Source: Planctomycetaceae bacterium
GTDB lineage: Bacteria > Planctomycetota > Planctomycetia > Pirellulales > Pirellulaceae
Assembly: GCA_003455945.1 (NCBI GenBank)
Contig: DMPQ01000215.1
Location: forward strand, 1 to 11,959
DNA length: 11,959 bases
Reading direction: 5' to 3'
The position numbers and the translations under genes are program-made. The notes beneath the pieces are model-generated. The model was given only the letters and a program-made list of their open reading frames with translations, ran no database searches and was not told the origin of the DNA. Each line of letters begins with the position of its first letter. Positions within the stretch are counted from its first letter, which is position 1. Shown in pieces: positions 1 to 6,531 of the stretch.

Positions 1-33
1 GCCCCAGGGTGAGACTCGCCTCGAATCGCTGCG

Positions 34-51
34 GCGGCGTGGCCACGCCGC
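34..51 (-). terminator. Perfect 18-bp palindrome after the sigma factor gene
   Basis: A perfect GC-rich palindrome (GCGGCGTGG/CCACGCCGC) starts 27 nt past the sigma factor stop codon. In RNA it would form a strong hairpin with a minimal loop. No U-run follows on the minus strand, so it is not a canonical intrinsic terminator. It could act as a 3'-end stabiliser, a weak terminator or a protein-binding dyad. The palindrome is seen directly; its role is inferred. Confidence 0.35.
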
Positions 52-78
52 TCGATGCGTTCGACCGTCCGCCGGCGG

Positions 79-1026
79 TCACGCTTCGGTCGGCTTCTTG
101 CGACGCCGCTTGCGACCGAACTCTTCGTCCGTATCCCGCGGGTCGCGAATGCTCTCGCCCAGCTTCCGCAGCGCCTCGGTCTCGATCTGCCGGACGCGCT
201 CGCGAGTCAGTCCGAGCTGCTCGCCGATCTCCTTGAGCGTATGCGGATCGAACTCGTCCAGACCGAACCGCATCCGCAGCACCGTCGCCTCGCGCGAGTC
301 CATCGTCTGGATCATGTCCAGCACATGGACCAGGATGTCGTTCTCGAGCAGCTCGTCCTCGGGCGTCTTGGAGCGATCGTCCATCACCATCTCGCCCAGC
401 GACCAGCCGTTGTCGGCCTGATCGGTCTGCGGGGTCGAATTGTAGATCTTGATCGCCTTCTTGATGATCGGCAGCTTCTTCTTCTGCAGACCGAGGATGC
501 GAGCCACCTCTTCGGGAGTCGCGGTCCGACCGAGCTCCTCGGCCAACCGAGCACTGGCTCGACGCCACTTGCTGAGCAGTTCGACCATGTACGCCGGGAT
601 CCGGATCGTCTTGGCCGAGTTGATCAGCGCCCGCTTGATCGACTGCTTGATCCAGTAGCTGGCGTACGTGCTGAACCGCGTGCCGACGTTCGGGTCGTAA
701 CCCTCGACCGCTCGCAGCAGGCCGAGGTTCCCCTCTTCGATCAGATCCTGCAGCCCGAGCCCCTTGCCGGTGTAGCCGCGGGCGATGTTCACCACCAATC
801 GGAGATTCGCTCGGACCATCCGGTCGCGCGCCCGGACATCTCCCTGAGCGATCTTGCGAGCCAGTTCGCGCTCTTCGGCCGCGCTCAGCAGCTTCGCCTC
901 GTTGATCTCGCGCAGATAGGTTTCGAGAGGGGTCTGCAGCGAGGAGCTGCAGTCGAGCGGATTCATTTCCGAGGCGGCGAGCGAGCCGTAGGAGCGGTCG
1001 ATCCGGCGATTGCTGAAGCTGTCCAT
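79..1026 (-). CDS. RpoD-family (sigma-70, group 1/2-like) RNA polymerase sigma factor
   Basis: This 315-residue protein directs RNA polymerase to promoters. Region 1.2 is at about 33-63 (PLETYLREINEAKLLS). Region 2 is at about 67-135, with RLVVNIARGY, DLIEEGNLGLLRAVEGYDP and FSTYASYWIKQSIKRAL. Region 3 is at about 138-215 (IRIPAYMVELLSKW). Region 4 is at about 235-290, ending in the -35-reading helix LTRERVRQIETEALRKL. It ends in a basic tail (GRKRRRKK). There is no long acidic region 1.1, so it is shorter than primary sigma factors such as E. coli RpoD (613 residues) and closer in size to group 2 factors. The frame stays open upstream to 1350, but that stretch is Ser/Arg/Cys-rich with no sigma homology, so I chose the ATG at 1026. 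Another ATG at 966 would remove 20 residues and keep all regions. Neither start has a strong Shine-Dalgarno sequence. Primary versus alternative status cannot be settled from this window. Confidence 0.93.
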   Translation of the reverse strand: MDSFSNRRIDRSYGSLAASEMNPLDCSSSLQTPLETYLREINEAKLLSAAEERELARKIAQGDVRARDRMVRANLRLVVNIARGYTGKGLGLQDLIEEGNLGLLRAVEGYDPNVGTRFSTYASYWIKQSIKRALINSAKTIRIPAYMVELLSKWRRASARLAEELGRTATPEEVARILGLQKKKLPIIKKAIKIYNSTPQTDQADNGWSLGEMVMDDRSKTPEDELLENDILVHVLDMIQTMDSREATVLRMRFGLDEFDPHTLKEIGEQLGLTRERVRQIETEALRKLGESIRDPRDTDEEFGRKRRRKKPTEA

Positions 1027-1317
1027 GGCGTCCGGGTCTCGCTGGGCGGAGAAGTCGTGATCCCTGCCGATCGCTCCTCGCTCGAGACCCGAAGCGAATG
1101 TCGATCCCGAAGGATCGCATCGGCTCGGCTCGTGACGCTCGGAGCATTTCCGCTGCAGCGATGAGATGACGTCCGACGGACGACACCTCGCTCCGCAACC
1201 GGAAACAGGGGGACTATCGTCCCGACGTTCCGCTCCCCTCCAACCACCCGACGACTCGCCCCATTGGCGCGAATGTGCGGACGAGACCGCCGCAGGACAC
1301 GGAGAGCGAAAGAGACC

Positions 1318-1497
1318 GCTGAGAGACACGGCGTGCGAACGGCAAGTCACCGAGGAAGAATTTTCTCACGGAGACGCCAAGAGCGCGAAGGCACGGCGTT
1401 GTCGGAACTCCGTTTCTCTCGCCAGCCCGCAGCGTCAGCAAGGGGTCGCTCCGTGTCCCCCTGCGTGTCTCCCAGCCCGCAGCGCCAAGCGCAGGGG
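1318..1497 (+). repeat. Dispersed intergenic composite repeat, copy 1
   Basis: This shares a series of blocks in the same order with 6371-6487. The blocks are GCTGAGAGACAC (1318-1329), GAA plus the 36-nt core (1358-1396) and the hairpin module (1471-1497). The 36-nt core matches copy 2 at 33 of 36 positions. Copy 1 is longer because it carries an additional, degenerate hairpin-like module at about 1422-1446 (CCAGCCCGCAGCG...GGGG). It lies between the DUF1501 gene and the sigma factor. No transposase or target-site duplication is visible. Confidence 0.75.
1471..1497 (+). repeat. REP-like hairpin module, copy 1
   Basis: An imperfect inverted repeat with CCC and GCGC arms, a short CAA loop, then GCGC and GGG arms. 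It matches 6461-6487 at 25 of 27 positions. The stem arms are identical in both copies, and the two differences fall in the internal bulge and the loop. That is the pattern expected if the folded structure is selected. It lies 99-125 nt past the DUF1501 stop codon. Confidence 0.6.
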
Positions 1498-1519
1498 CTC
1501 TTCGTGTCTCTCGGGTCGG

Positions 1520-1546
1520 AAAACGCTGCGACCTGGGTCGGTCGCA
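1520..1546 (-). terminator. Intrinsic-terminator-like hairpin after the DUF1501 gene
   Basis: Read on the minus strand, a perfect 7-bp stem (TGCGACC/GGTCGCA) with a 6-nt loop (GACCCA) is followed by GCG and then TTTT. It begins 49 nt after the DUF1501 stop codon. It would end the DUF1549/DUF1553-DUF1501 transcript and separate it from the sigma factor gene. The T-run is short, so efficiency may be modest. Confidence 0.5.
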
Positions 1547-1595
1547 CTTCGAACGAACGTCCGACCGTTCCGACTCGGTTGACTCTGACGTCCGG

Positions 1596-3101
1596 CTACT
1601 TCAGCAACGCCATCACCGGTCCGGCCGGTTCGACTCCGGTCAGTCGCTGATCGAGCCCCTGGAACGGGAAGGTCAGACGCGTGTGATCGATCCCCAGACA
1701 ATGCAGGATCGTCGCGTTCAGATCGAACAGCGACACTCCGTCGCGGACGACGTTGTAGCTGAACTCGTCCGTCTCGCCGTGAACGATTCCCCCCTTCACC
1801 CCTCCGCCCGCCATCCACATGCAGTAGTTGCGCGGATGGTGATCGCGACCATAGTCGTCGCGCGTCAGATTCCCTTGCGAATAGACGGTGCGACCGAACT
1901 CCCCTCCCCAGACCACCAGCGTGTTCTCGAGAAGTCCGCGCTGCTTGAGATCCATCACCAGTGCGGCGGTCCCCTGATCGGTATCGCGGCATTGATTGCC
2001 CAACTGGTACGGCAGGGCGCCGTGCTGATCCCAGCCGCGATGCGCCAGTTGCACCACGCGCACCCCTCGCTCGACCAGCCGCCGAGCGATCAGGGCACTG
2101 TGAGCAAAGGTGCCGGGAGTCCGAACGTCGGGGCCGTACATCTCGAGCGTCGCGTCGGTCTCGTTCGAGATGTCGATCAGGTCGGGAATGCTGGTCTGCA
2201 TCCGGAACGCCATCTCGTACTGGGCGATCCGAGTCGCCGTTTCCGGATCGCCGTAGCGATCCAGATTGCGACGGTTGAGCGCATCGAGCGCGTCGAGCAT
2301 GTGACGCCGATCGCTTCGTTCGACGCCGTCCGGATCGGCCAGATAGAGCACCGGGTCGCCGCTGCCGCGCAGCGCCACGCCGTTGTATCGAGTCGGCAGG
2401 AAGCCCGAGCCCCACATCCGGTTGTAGAGCGCCTGGCCGTTGCTGTCGCCGGGAAAGCGCGGCGTGAAGACGACGAACGACGGCAGATCGTCGTTGTCGC
2501 TCCCCAGGCCGTACGAGACCCATGACCCGAGACTCGCCTTGCCCGGAATCTCGGAGCCGGTCATCACGAACGTGCAGGCGGGATCATGGTTGATCGCGTT
2601 GGTATGCACCGTCCGGATCAGCGCGATGTCGTCGACGATCTTCGACGTGTGCGGAAGCAGGTCGACGTTCACCCACGTGCCGCACTCCCCCGCCTGTTCG
2701 AACTTGAACTTCGACGGAGCGACCGGAAACCGCTGCTGTCCGCTGGTCATCGTCGACAGTCGTTGCCCTCCCTGAATGCTGGGAGGCAATTCCTTGTCGA
2801 AGTAGTCCTGCAGTCCCGGCTTGTAGTCCCACAGATCGATCTGCGACGGACCGCCGTTCATGTGCAGATAGATGACCGACTTGGCGGTCCCCGGAAAGTG
2901 CGGCAGACCGGGGAGTCCCGGATGCACCGACCCTCCCGAGAGTTCCGTCGCATCGACCGTCGCACCGCGCGCCGCGCCGCTCGACGAGGCGATCGCGCTG
3001 CCGGCCATCGCCGCCAGCGCGACATTCCCCATCCGCAAACCCTGTTCGCCGAAGAACTGACGACGAGTCATCCGGCGAGCCGCTTCGATTCTCGGATCCA
3101 T
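1596..3101 (-). CDS. DUF1501 family protein with Tat signal, operon partner of the DUF1549/DUF1553 protein
   Basis: A 501-residue exported protein of the DUF1501 family, distantly related to the alkaline phosphatase/sulfatase fold; the biochemical activity is not established. The N-terminus has a twin-arginine motif (TRRQFFG, 12-18) and an Ala-rich segment (about 26-48). Conserved family motifs are [11 protein letters not shown] (82-92), WDQHG (357-361), GGEFGRT (399-405), GRDHHP (418-423) and AGGGVKGG (431-438). Their Asp, His and Glu residues are the likely metal ligands by analogy with the superfamily. The ATG at 3101 is favoured because GAGGAA lies 7 nt upstream, inside the 3' end of the preceding gene. 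The next ATG, at residue 11, also keeps the Tat motif but has no clear ribosome site. Only 3 nt separate it from the upstream stop codon, so the pair should be co-transcribed and translationally coupled. The pairing with DUF1549/DUF1553 is typical of planctomycetes and related phyla. Confidence 0.93.
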   Translation of the reverse strand: MDPRIEAARRMTRRQFFGEQGLRMGNVALAAMAGSAIASSSGAARGATVDATELSGGSVHPGLPGLPHFPGTAKSVIYLHMNGGPSQIDLWDYKPGLQDYFDKELPPSIQGGQRLSTMTSGQQRFPVAPSKFKFEQAGECGTWVNVDLLPHTSKIVDDIALIRTVHTNAINHDPACTFVMTGSEIPGKASLGSWVSYGLGSDNDDLPSFVVFTPRFPGDSNGQALYNRMWGSGFLPTRYNGVALRGSGDPVLYLADPDGVERSDRRHMLDALDALNRRNLDRYGDPETATRIAQYEMAFRMQTSIPDLIDISNETDATLEMYGPDVRTPGTFAHSALIARRLVERGVRVVQLAHRGWDQHGALPYQLGNQCRDTDQGTAALVMDLKQRGLLENTLVVWGGEFGRTVYSQGNLTRDDYGRDHHPRNYCMWMAGGGVKGGIVHGETDEFSYNVVRDGVSLFDLNATILHCLGIDHTRLTFPFQGLDQRLTGVEPAGPVMALLK

Positions 3102-3104
3102 CGT

Positions 3105-6100
3105 TCAGTTCCTCGTCAGAGTCTCGTCGAGATTCAGCATCAGATTGGCGACCAGCGTCCACGCGGCGCTCTCCGCCGCATCGAGCTCGGCATCCGCCGG
3201 CATTTCGCCCTGAGTCATCAGGCGCTTTGCCGCGTCGAGATCGCTCCGGTAGCGCTCCAGATGCCCGTCGAACTGCTGACGCACGATCGCCAACTCGTCC
3301 GCTTCGGCTTCGCGAGCCAGCACGGTCAGGAAGAGCCAGCGGATCCGCTCGTCGGTCTCCGTACCTCCCTCGCGCATCGCCCGCTGGCCGAGCAGCTTCG
3401 CCGCCTCGACATGCTGCACGTCGTTCATCAGCTGCAGCGCCTGGAGCGGCGTGTTGCTCCGCTCGCGCAGCGAACACGACTGCTCGCGATTCGGCGCGTC
3501 GAAGTTCGACATGAACGGCGGCGGTGCGGTCCGCTTCAGGAAGACGTAGATGCTCCGGCGATACAACGCCTCGCCCGAATCGCGCTGATAGAAACGGGTG
3601 TTCGAGCCGGCGAATCCGACCGGTTCCCAGATGTTGTCGGGCTGATACGGCTTCGTGCCGACTCCGCCCATCTTCCGAACCAGCAGTCCCGAGAGCGCCA
3701 ACGCGTTGTCGCGGATCTGTTCGGCATCCAGACGATACCGCGGGCCTCGCGCGAGCAGACGATTCGTCGGATCGATCGTCAGCAGCTGCGGAGTCACGTA
3801 CGAACTCTGCCGAAAGGCCCGCGTCAGCAGGAGCGTGCGGACGAGACGCTTGATGTCCCAGCCGCTCTCGCGGAAGTCAAGCGCCAGCATGTCGAGCAGT
3901 TCCGGATGACTGGGCGCCTCACCCTGCGACCCGAAGTCGTAGCTCGTCTTCACCAACCCCGTCCCGAAGAACTGCTGCCAGAAGCGGTTGACCGCGACGC
4001 GCGCCGTCAGCGGATGCTCGTCGGCGACGAGCCACCGGGCCAGATCCAGACGCGTCGCGCGACCTTCAGGATTCGCCTTGACCAGCGGAGGGAGAATCGC
4101 GGGAGTCGCCGGTTCGACCCCTTCTCCCGGCTTGTCGTACGCGCCGCGCATCATCACGAAGCTCGACCTGGGGGCAGCCAGATCGCGGAAGACGAACGTT
4201 CCCGGCGCCGACTCGATCGCCTGCTTCCGCTCGTCGCTCAGACGCTGACGCTCCGCCACCGGCTCGGCAAACGCCTCCTTCGTCGTCACGCAGACCTCCG
4301 AAAGGTAACGCCGCCGCAGCGCCGCATCCTCCGAGTCGTCGGCGACCTCTCCTCCGGTCAGCAACTCCGCCGGCACCGGACTCTGCGTCTGAGTCGGACG
4401 CCAGGCGAGATACGAACGCGTCGGATCGGAAGCGGGATCGAACGAGCCGGTGACGCCGACCTTGTCCCACCAGACCGTGCCGCCGAACTGCGTCAGCGCG
4501 AACCCGGTCAGGCGTTCGCCCGGCGCGAGGCCGACCGTCGCGAGCGGCACCTCCAGGCGGACCCACTCGCCGGCTGCGGGCAACTCACCCAAATGCACCT
4601 TCTCGGTCGTTCCCGCAGCTCCCCAAGGAATCGCGTCGTAGTCACCCCAGACCGCGCGGTGCTGCCAGCCGTCCCGATGGAACTGCAGCATCAGCGTCTT
4701 GGGCGGATCGTTCGGATCGATTCTCACGTAAGCGAACAACACGCCTCCGGCAGGCAAGCTCAGCGGCACCTTCGCTTCGCTCCAGACGTCCTGAGCCAGT
4801 CCGGCATCCTGACGACGGAGCGCCTTGCTTCCGCTGAAGACCGCGGCGCCGCCGGCATCGTCGACGAACGTCGGCGGATGGCCGGGCGAGGCGACCAGGT
4901 TCCCTTCGGGAAACGCATCGTCGAACCAGATCGCTTCGGTCGTTTCGGCCGCCGGGCGCGGATCCAGCGTCGCCGGATCGACGTACGACACCCCGAGCGC
5001 GATCTCGGCGATCCGTCGGTCGACCTCGGCCAATCGCGCCTCGAGCTCCGCGACGCGCTGCTTCATTTCGGGCGATTCGATCTTCAGGATCGGCGGCGTC
5101 AGCAGCGCGTTGCCGTCCATCGCCGGATCGGCGGCCGAATGGAAGAACGCGTACATCGAGTAGAACTCGCGCGTCGACAGCGGATCGAACTTGTGGTCAT
5201 GACAGACGGCACAGCCGCCGGTCAGCCCCATCCACGCCTGAATCGTCGTGCTCGTCCGATCGACCGCATAGCGATAGATCAGTTCGTCGTCGATCGAACC
5301 CCCTTCGCTCGTCGTCACGTTGCAGCGGTTGAAGCCGGTGGCGATCAGCTGATCCTGAGTCGGCTCCGGGAGGAGGTCACCCGCCAACTGCTCGATCGTG
5401 AATCGATCGAACGACAGGTTGCGGTTGAACGCGCCGACGACCCAGTCGCGATACGCCCAGGTCTGCCGCTCGTTGTCCAGATGCATGCCGTGCGTGTCGG
5501 CGTAACGAGCGACATCCAGCCAGTGCCGAGCCATCTCTTCGCCGTACGCCGGCGATTCGAGATAGCGATCGACCATCCGCTCGTACGCCCCGGGCTCCTG
5601 ATCCTCGAGATACAGTCGCCGTTCCTCGAGCGTCGGCGGCAAGCCGGTCAGCGCGAACGCGACTCGCCGCAACAACGTCTCGCGATCCGCCTCGGGCGAA
5701 AATCCGAGACCGAGCCCCTTCAGTCGAGCCAACAGCCAGGTGTCGATCGGCGACAGCTCGTCGGCGCCGAGGTTCGGAAGCGGATGTCGCACGATCGGCT
5801 CGAACGACCAATGCCGCTCGTACTTCGCTCCCTGCTCGATCCAGGCGCGGATCGTCGCGAGCTCCTCCCCCTTCAGCTCCTTGTGCGATGTCGCAGGAGG
5901 CATCCGGAGATCGGGATCGGTCTCGTTGATCCGGATCCAGAGTTCGCTCGCCGCCGGATCGCCGGGGACGACCGCCGCGCTCCCCCGAGACGGATCGTAA
6001 TTTCCCTCAGGAACGTCCAACCGCAGATCCGCCTCGCGCGTCTTGGCATCGAAGCCATGACACGCAAAGCACTTGTCCGAGAGAATCGGGCGGATGTCGC

Positions 6101-6236
6101 GATTGAAGCTGATCGTGCGCGAGGTGTCGGCCGTTTGAGCCGCAGCCGATCCGGGGAGCGCGAGCAGCAACAGTCCGAGTGCCATCGAACGAGACGCCGC
6201 GGCGCAGCGCAAGACCGATCCGATCCTGAAGACCAT
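3105..6236 (-). CDS. PSCyt1/DUF1549/DUF1553 (PSD1) di-CxxCH protein
   Basis: This 1043-residue protein is probably exported: residues 1-33 form a Sec-type signal ending AAAQ. The PSCyt1 cytochrome-like domain (about 40-142) has CFACH at 56-60 and RMPP at 111-114, where Met112 could be a distal haem ligand. DUF1549 (about 150-370) carries RHWLDVARYADTHG (237-250) and a second haem motif, CAVCH (342-346), followed by DHKFDP. A coiled-coil-like stretch (about 388-412) leads into a beta-rich, aromatic-rich insert (about 430-605). DUF1553/PSD1 follows (about 605-1035), with HPLTARVAVNRFWQQFFGTGLV (741-762) and RSNTPLQALQLMNDVQ (926-941). The family occurs with DUF1501 proteins in planctomycetes; its substrate is unknown, and links to polysaccharide or organic-matter breakdown are proposals. 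GGAG lies 10 nt before the ATG at 6236, and a promoter candidate lies upstream. It is the first gene of a two-gene operon. Confidence 0.94.
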   Translation of the reverse strand: MVFRIGSVLRCAAASRSMALGLLLLALPGSAAAQTADTSRTISFNRDIRPILSDKCFACHGFDAKTREADLRLDVPEGNYDPSRGSAAVVPGDPAASELWIRINETDPDLRMPPATSHKELKGEELATIRAWIEQGAKYERHWSFEPIVRHPLPNLGADELSPIDTWLLARLKGLGLGFSPEADRETLLRRVAFALTGLPPTLEERRLYLEDQEPGAYERMVDRYLESPAYGEEMARHWLDVARYADTHGMHLDNERQTWAYRDWVVGAFNRNLSFDRFTIEQLAGDLLPEPTQDQLIATGFNRCNVTTSEGGSIDDELIYRYAVDRTSTTIQAWMGLTGGCAVCHDHKFDPLSTREFYSMYAFFHSAADPAMDGNALLTPPILKIESPEMKQRVAELEARLAEVDRRIAEIALGVSYVDPATLDPRPAAETTEAIWFDDAFPEGNLVASPGHPPTFVDDAGGAAVFSGSKALRRQDAGLAQDVWSEAKVPLSLPAGGVLFAYVRIDPNDPPKTLMLQFHRDGWQHRAVWGDYDAIPWGAAGTTEKVHLGELPAAGEWVRLEVPLATVGLAPGERLTGFALTQFGGTVWWDKVGVTGSFDPASDPTRSYLAWRPTQTQSPVPAELLTGGEVADDSEDAALRRRYLSEVCVTTKEAFAEPVAERQRLSDERKQAIESAPGTFVFRDLAAPRSSFVMMRGAYDKPGEGVEPATPAILPPLVKANPEGRATRLDLARWLVADEHPLTARVAVNRFWQQFFGTGLVKTSYDFGSQGEAPSHPELLDMLALDFRESGWDIKRLVRTLLLTRAFRQSSYVTPQLLTIDPTNRLLARGPRYRLDAEQIRDNALALSGLLVRKMGGVGTKPYQPDNIWEPVGFAGSNTRFYQRDSGEALYRRSIYVFLKRTAPPPFMSNFDAPNREQSCSLRERSNTPLQALQLMNDVQHVEAAKLLGQRAMREGGTETDERIRWLFLTVLAREAEADELAIVRQQFDGHLERYRSDLDAAKRLMTQGEMPADAELDAAESAAWTLVANLMLNLDETLTRN
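3109..3114 (-). promoter_or_regulatory. Ribosome binding site of the DUF1501 gene inside the upstream gene
   Basis: GAGGAA on the minus strand ends 7 nt before the DUF1501 ATG and lies in the last codons of the DUF1553 gene. A ribosome terminating there would uncover the downstream start, which supports coupled translation and sets the start at 3101. Confidence 0.6.
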
Positions 6237-6314
6237 CGGCGGGAATCTCCGGAGGAGAGAATGTCAGGCGGGGCGATCGAGGTAGGAGACGGGACCGTCG
6301 TCGATCGATGATTC

Positions 6315-6343
6315 AGTCTAGCCCGGGCCGTTCGGGGCAACAA
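6315..6343 (-). promoter_or_regulatory. Candidate promoter of the DUF1549/DUF1553-DUF1501 operon
   Basis: On the minus strand, TTGTTG (6343-6338) and TAGACT (6320-6315) are separated by exactly 17 nt. TAGACT matches the -10 consensus at 4 of 6 positions and TTGTTG keeps the TTG of the -35. Transcription would start near 6308, giving a leader of about 70 nt. Just upstream of it lies the intergenic repeat. This is consensus matching only. Confidence 0.35.
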
Positions 6344-6370
6344 CGATCAGAGACGCGGAGGCACGGAGGC

Positions 6371-6487
6371 GCTGAGAGACACTGAGGCGCGGGGAGACGC
6401 GGAGAGGAATTTTCTCACGGAGACGCTGAGGGCGCGAAGGCACGGGGGCTCCGTGGCCTCCCCAGCCCGTAGCGCAAAGCGCAGGGG
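6371..6487 (+). repeat. Dispersed intergenic composite repeat, copy 2
   Basis: This contains GCTGAGAGACAC (6371-6382), GAA plus the 36-nt core (6407-6445) and the hairpin module (6461-6487). They are in the same order and orientation as copy 1 at 1318-1497. The left flank, from about 6352, is made of further short related units (GACGCGGAGG, CACGGAGGC, GACGCGGAG). It fills the spacer between the peptidase stop codon and the operon promoter. Confidence 0.75.
6461..6487 (+). repeat. REP-like hairpin module, copy 2
   Basis: An imperfect inverted repeat with CCC and GCGC arms, an AAA loop, then GCGC and GGG arms. It differs from 1471-1497 at two positions outside the stem arms. It lies 45-71 nt past the peptidase stop codon, so it may shape the 3' end of that transcript. 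Confidence 0.6.
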
Positions 6488-6531
6488 TAGTCCGTGGCCT
6501 CAACTCCGCGTTCTCTAACCCGTGGCCTTCG

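Larger units (their letters stand above)
1027..1595. other. 569-bp intergenic spacer
   Basis: I see no credible gene here. From the DUF1501 stop leftward it holds a terminator-like hairpin (1520-1546), a CCC-GCGC-GCGC-GGG hairpin module (1471-1497), a degenerate second module (about 1422-1446), the 36-nt repeat core (1361-1396) and a shared GCTGAGAGACAC segment (1318-1329). On the minus strand, TTGGAG (1238-1243) and GATAGT (1213-1218), 19 nt apart, are a weak promoter candidate for the sigma factor. That would imply a 5' leader of nearly 190 nt. Open frames in this stretch give low-complexity Arg/Ser-rich products. Confidence 0.6.

Noticed and set aside
55..1164. 369-codon open frame on the plus strand, opposite the sigma factor gene
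   Set aside because: No domain and biased composition; the sigma factor on the minus strand is unambiguous.
1027..1350. N-terminal extension of the sigma factor by 108 codons
   Set aside because: Residues are Ser/Arg/Cys-rich without sigma region 1.1 character, and the stretch reaches toward the repeat block. An ATG at 1026 fits the family better.
1358..1497. Possible CRISPR array or insertion sequence
   Set aside because: No regular repeat-spacer spacing, no cas genes, no transposase and no terminal inverted repeats with target duplications.
1555..1570. Small inverted repeat GAACG/CGTTC after the DUF1501 gene
   Set aside because: The stem is only 5 bp with no T-run, and the hairpin at 1527-1546 is the better terminator candidate.
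2586..6311. 1241-codon open frame on the plus strand, opposite the DUF1549/DUF1553 gene
   Set aside because: The product is Arg/Gln/Leu-rich with no domain, and the minus-strand frame has clear domains. Long antisense frames like this arise from GC-rich codon usage.
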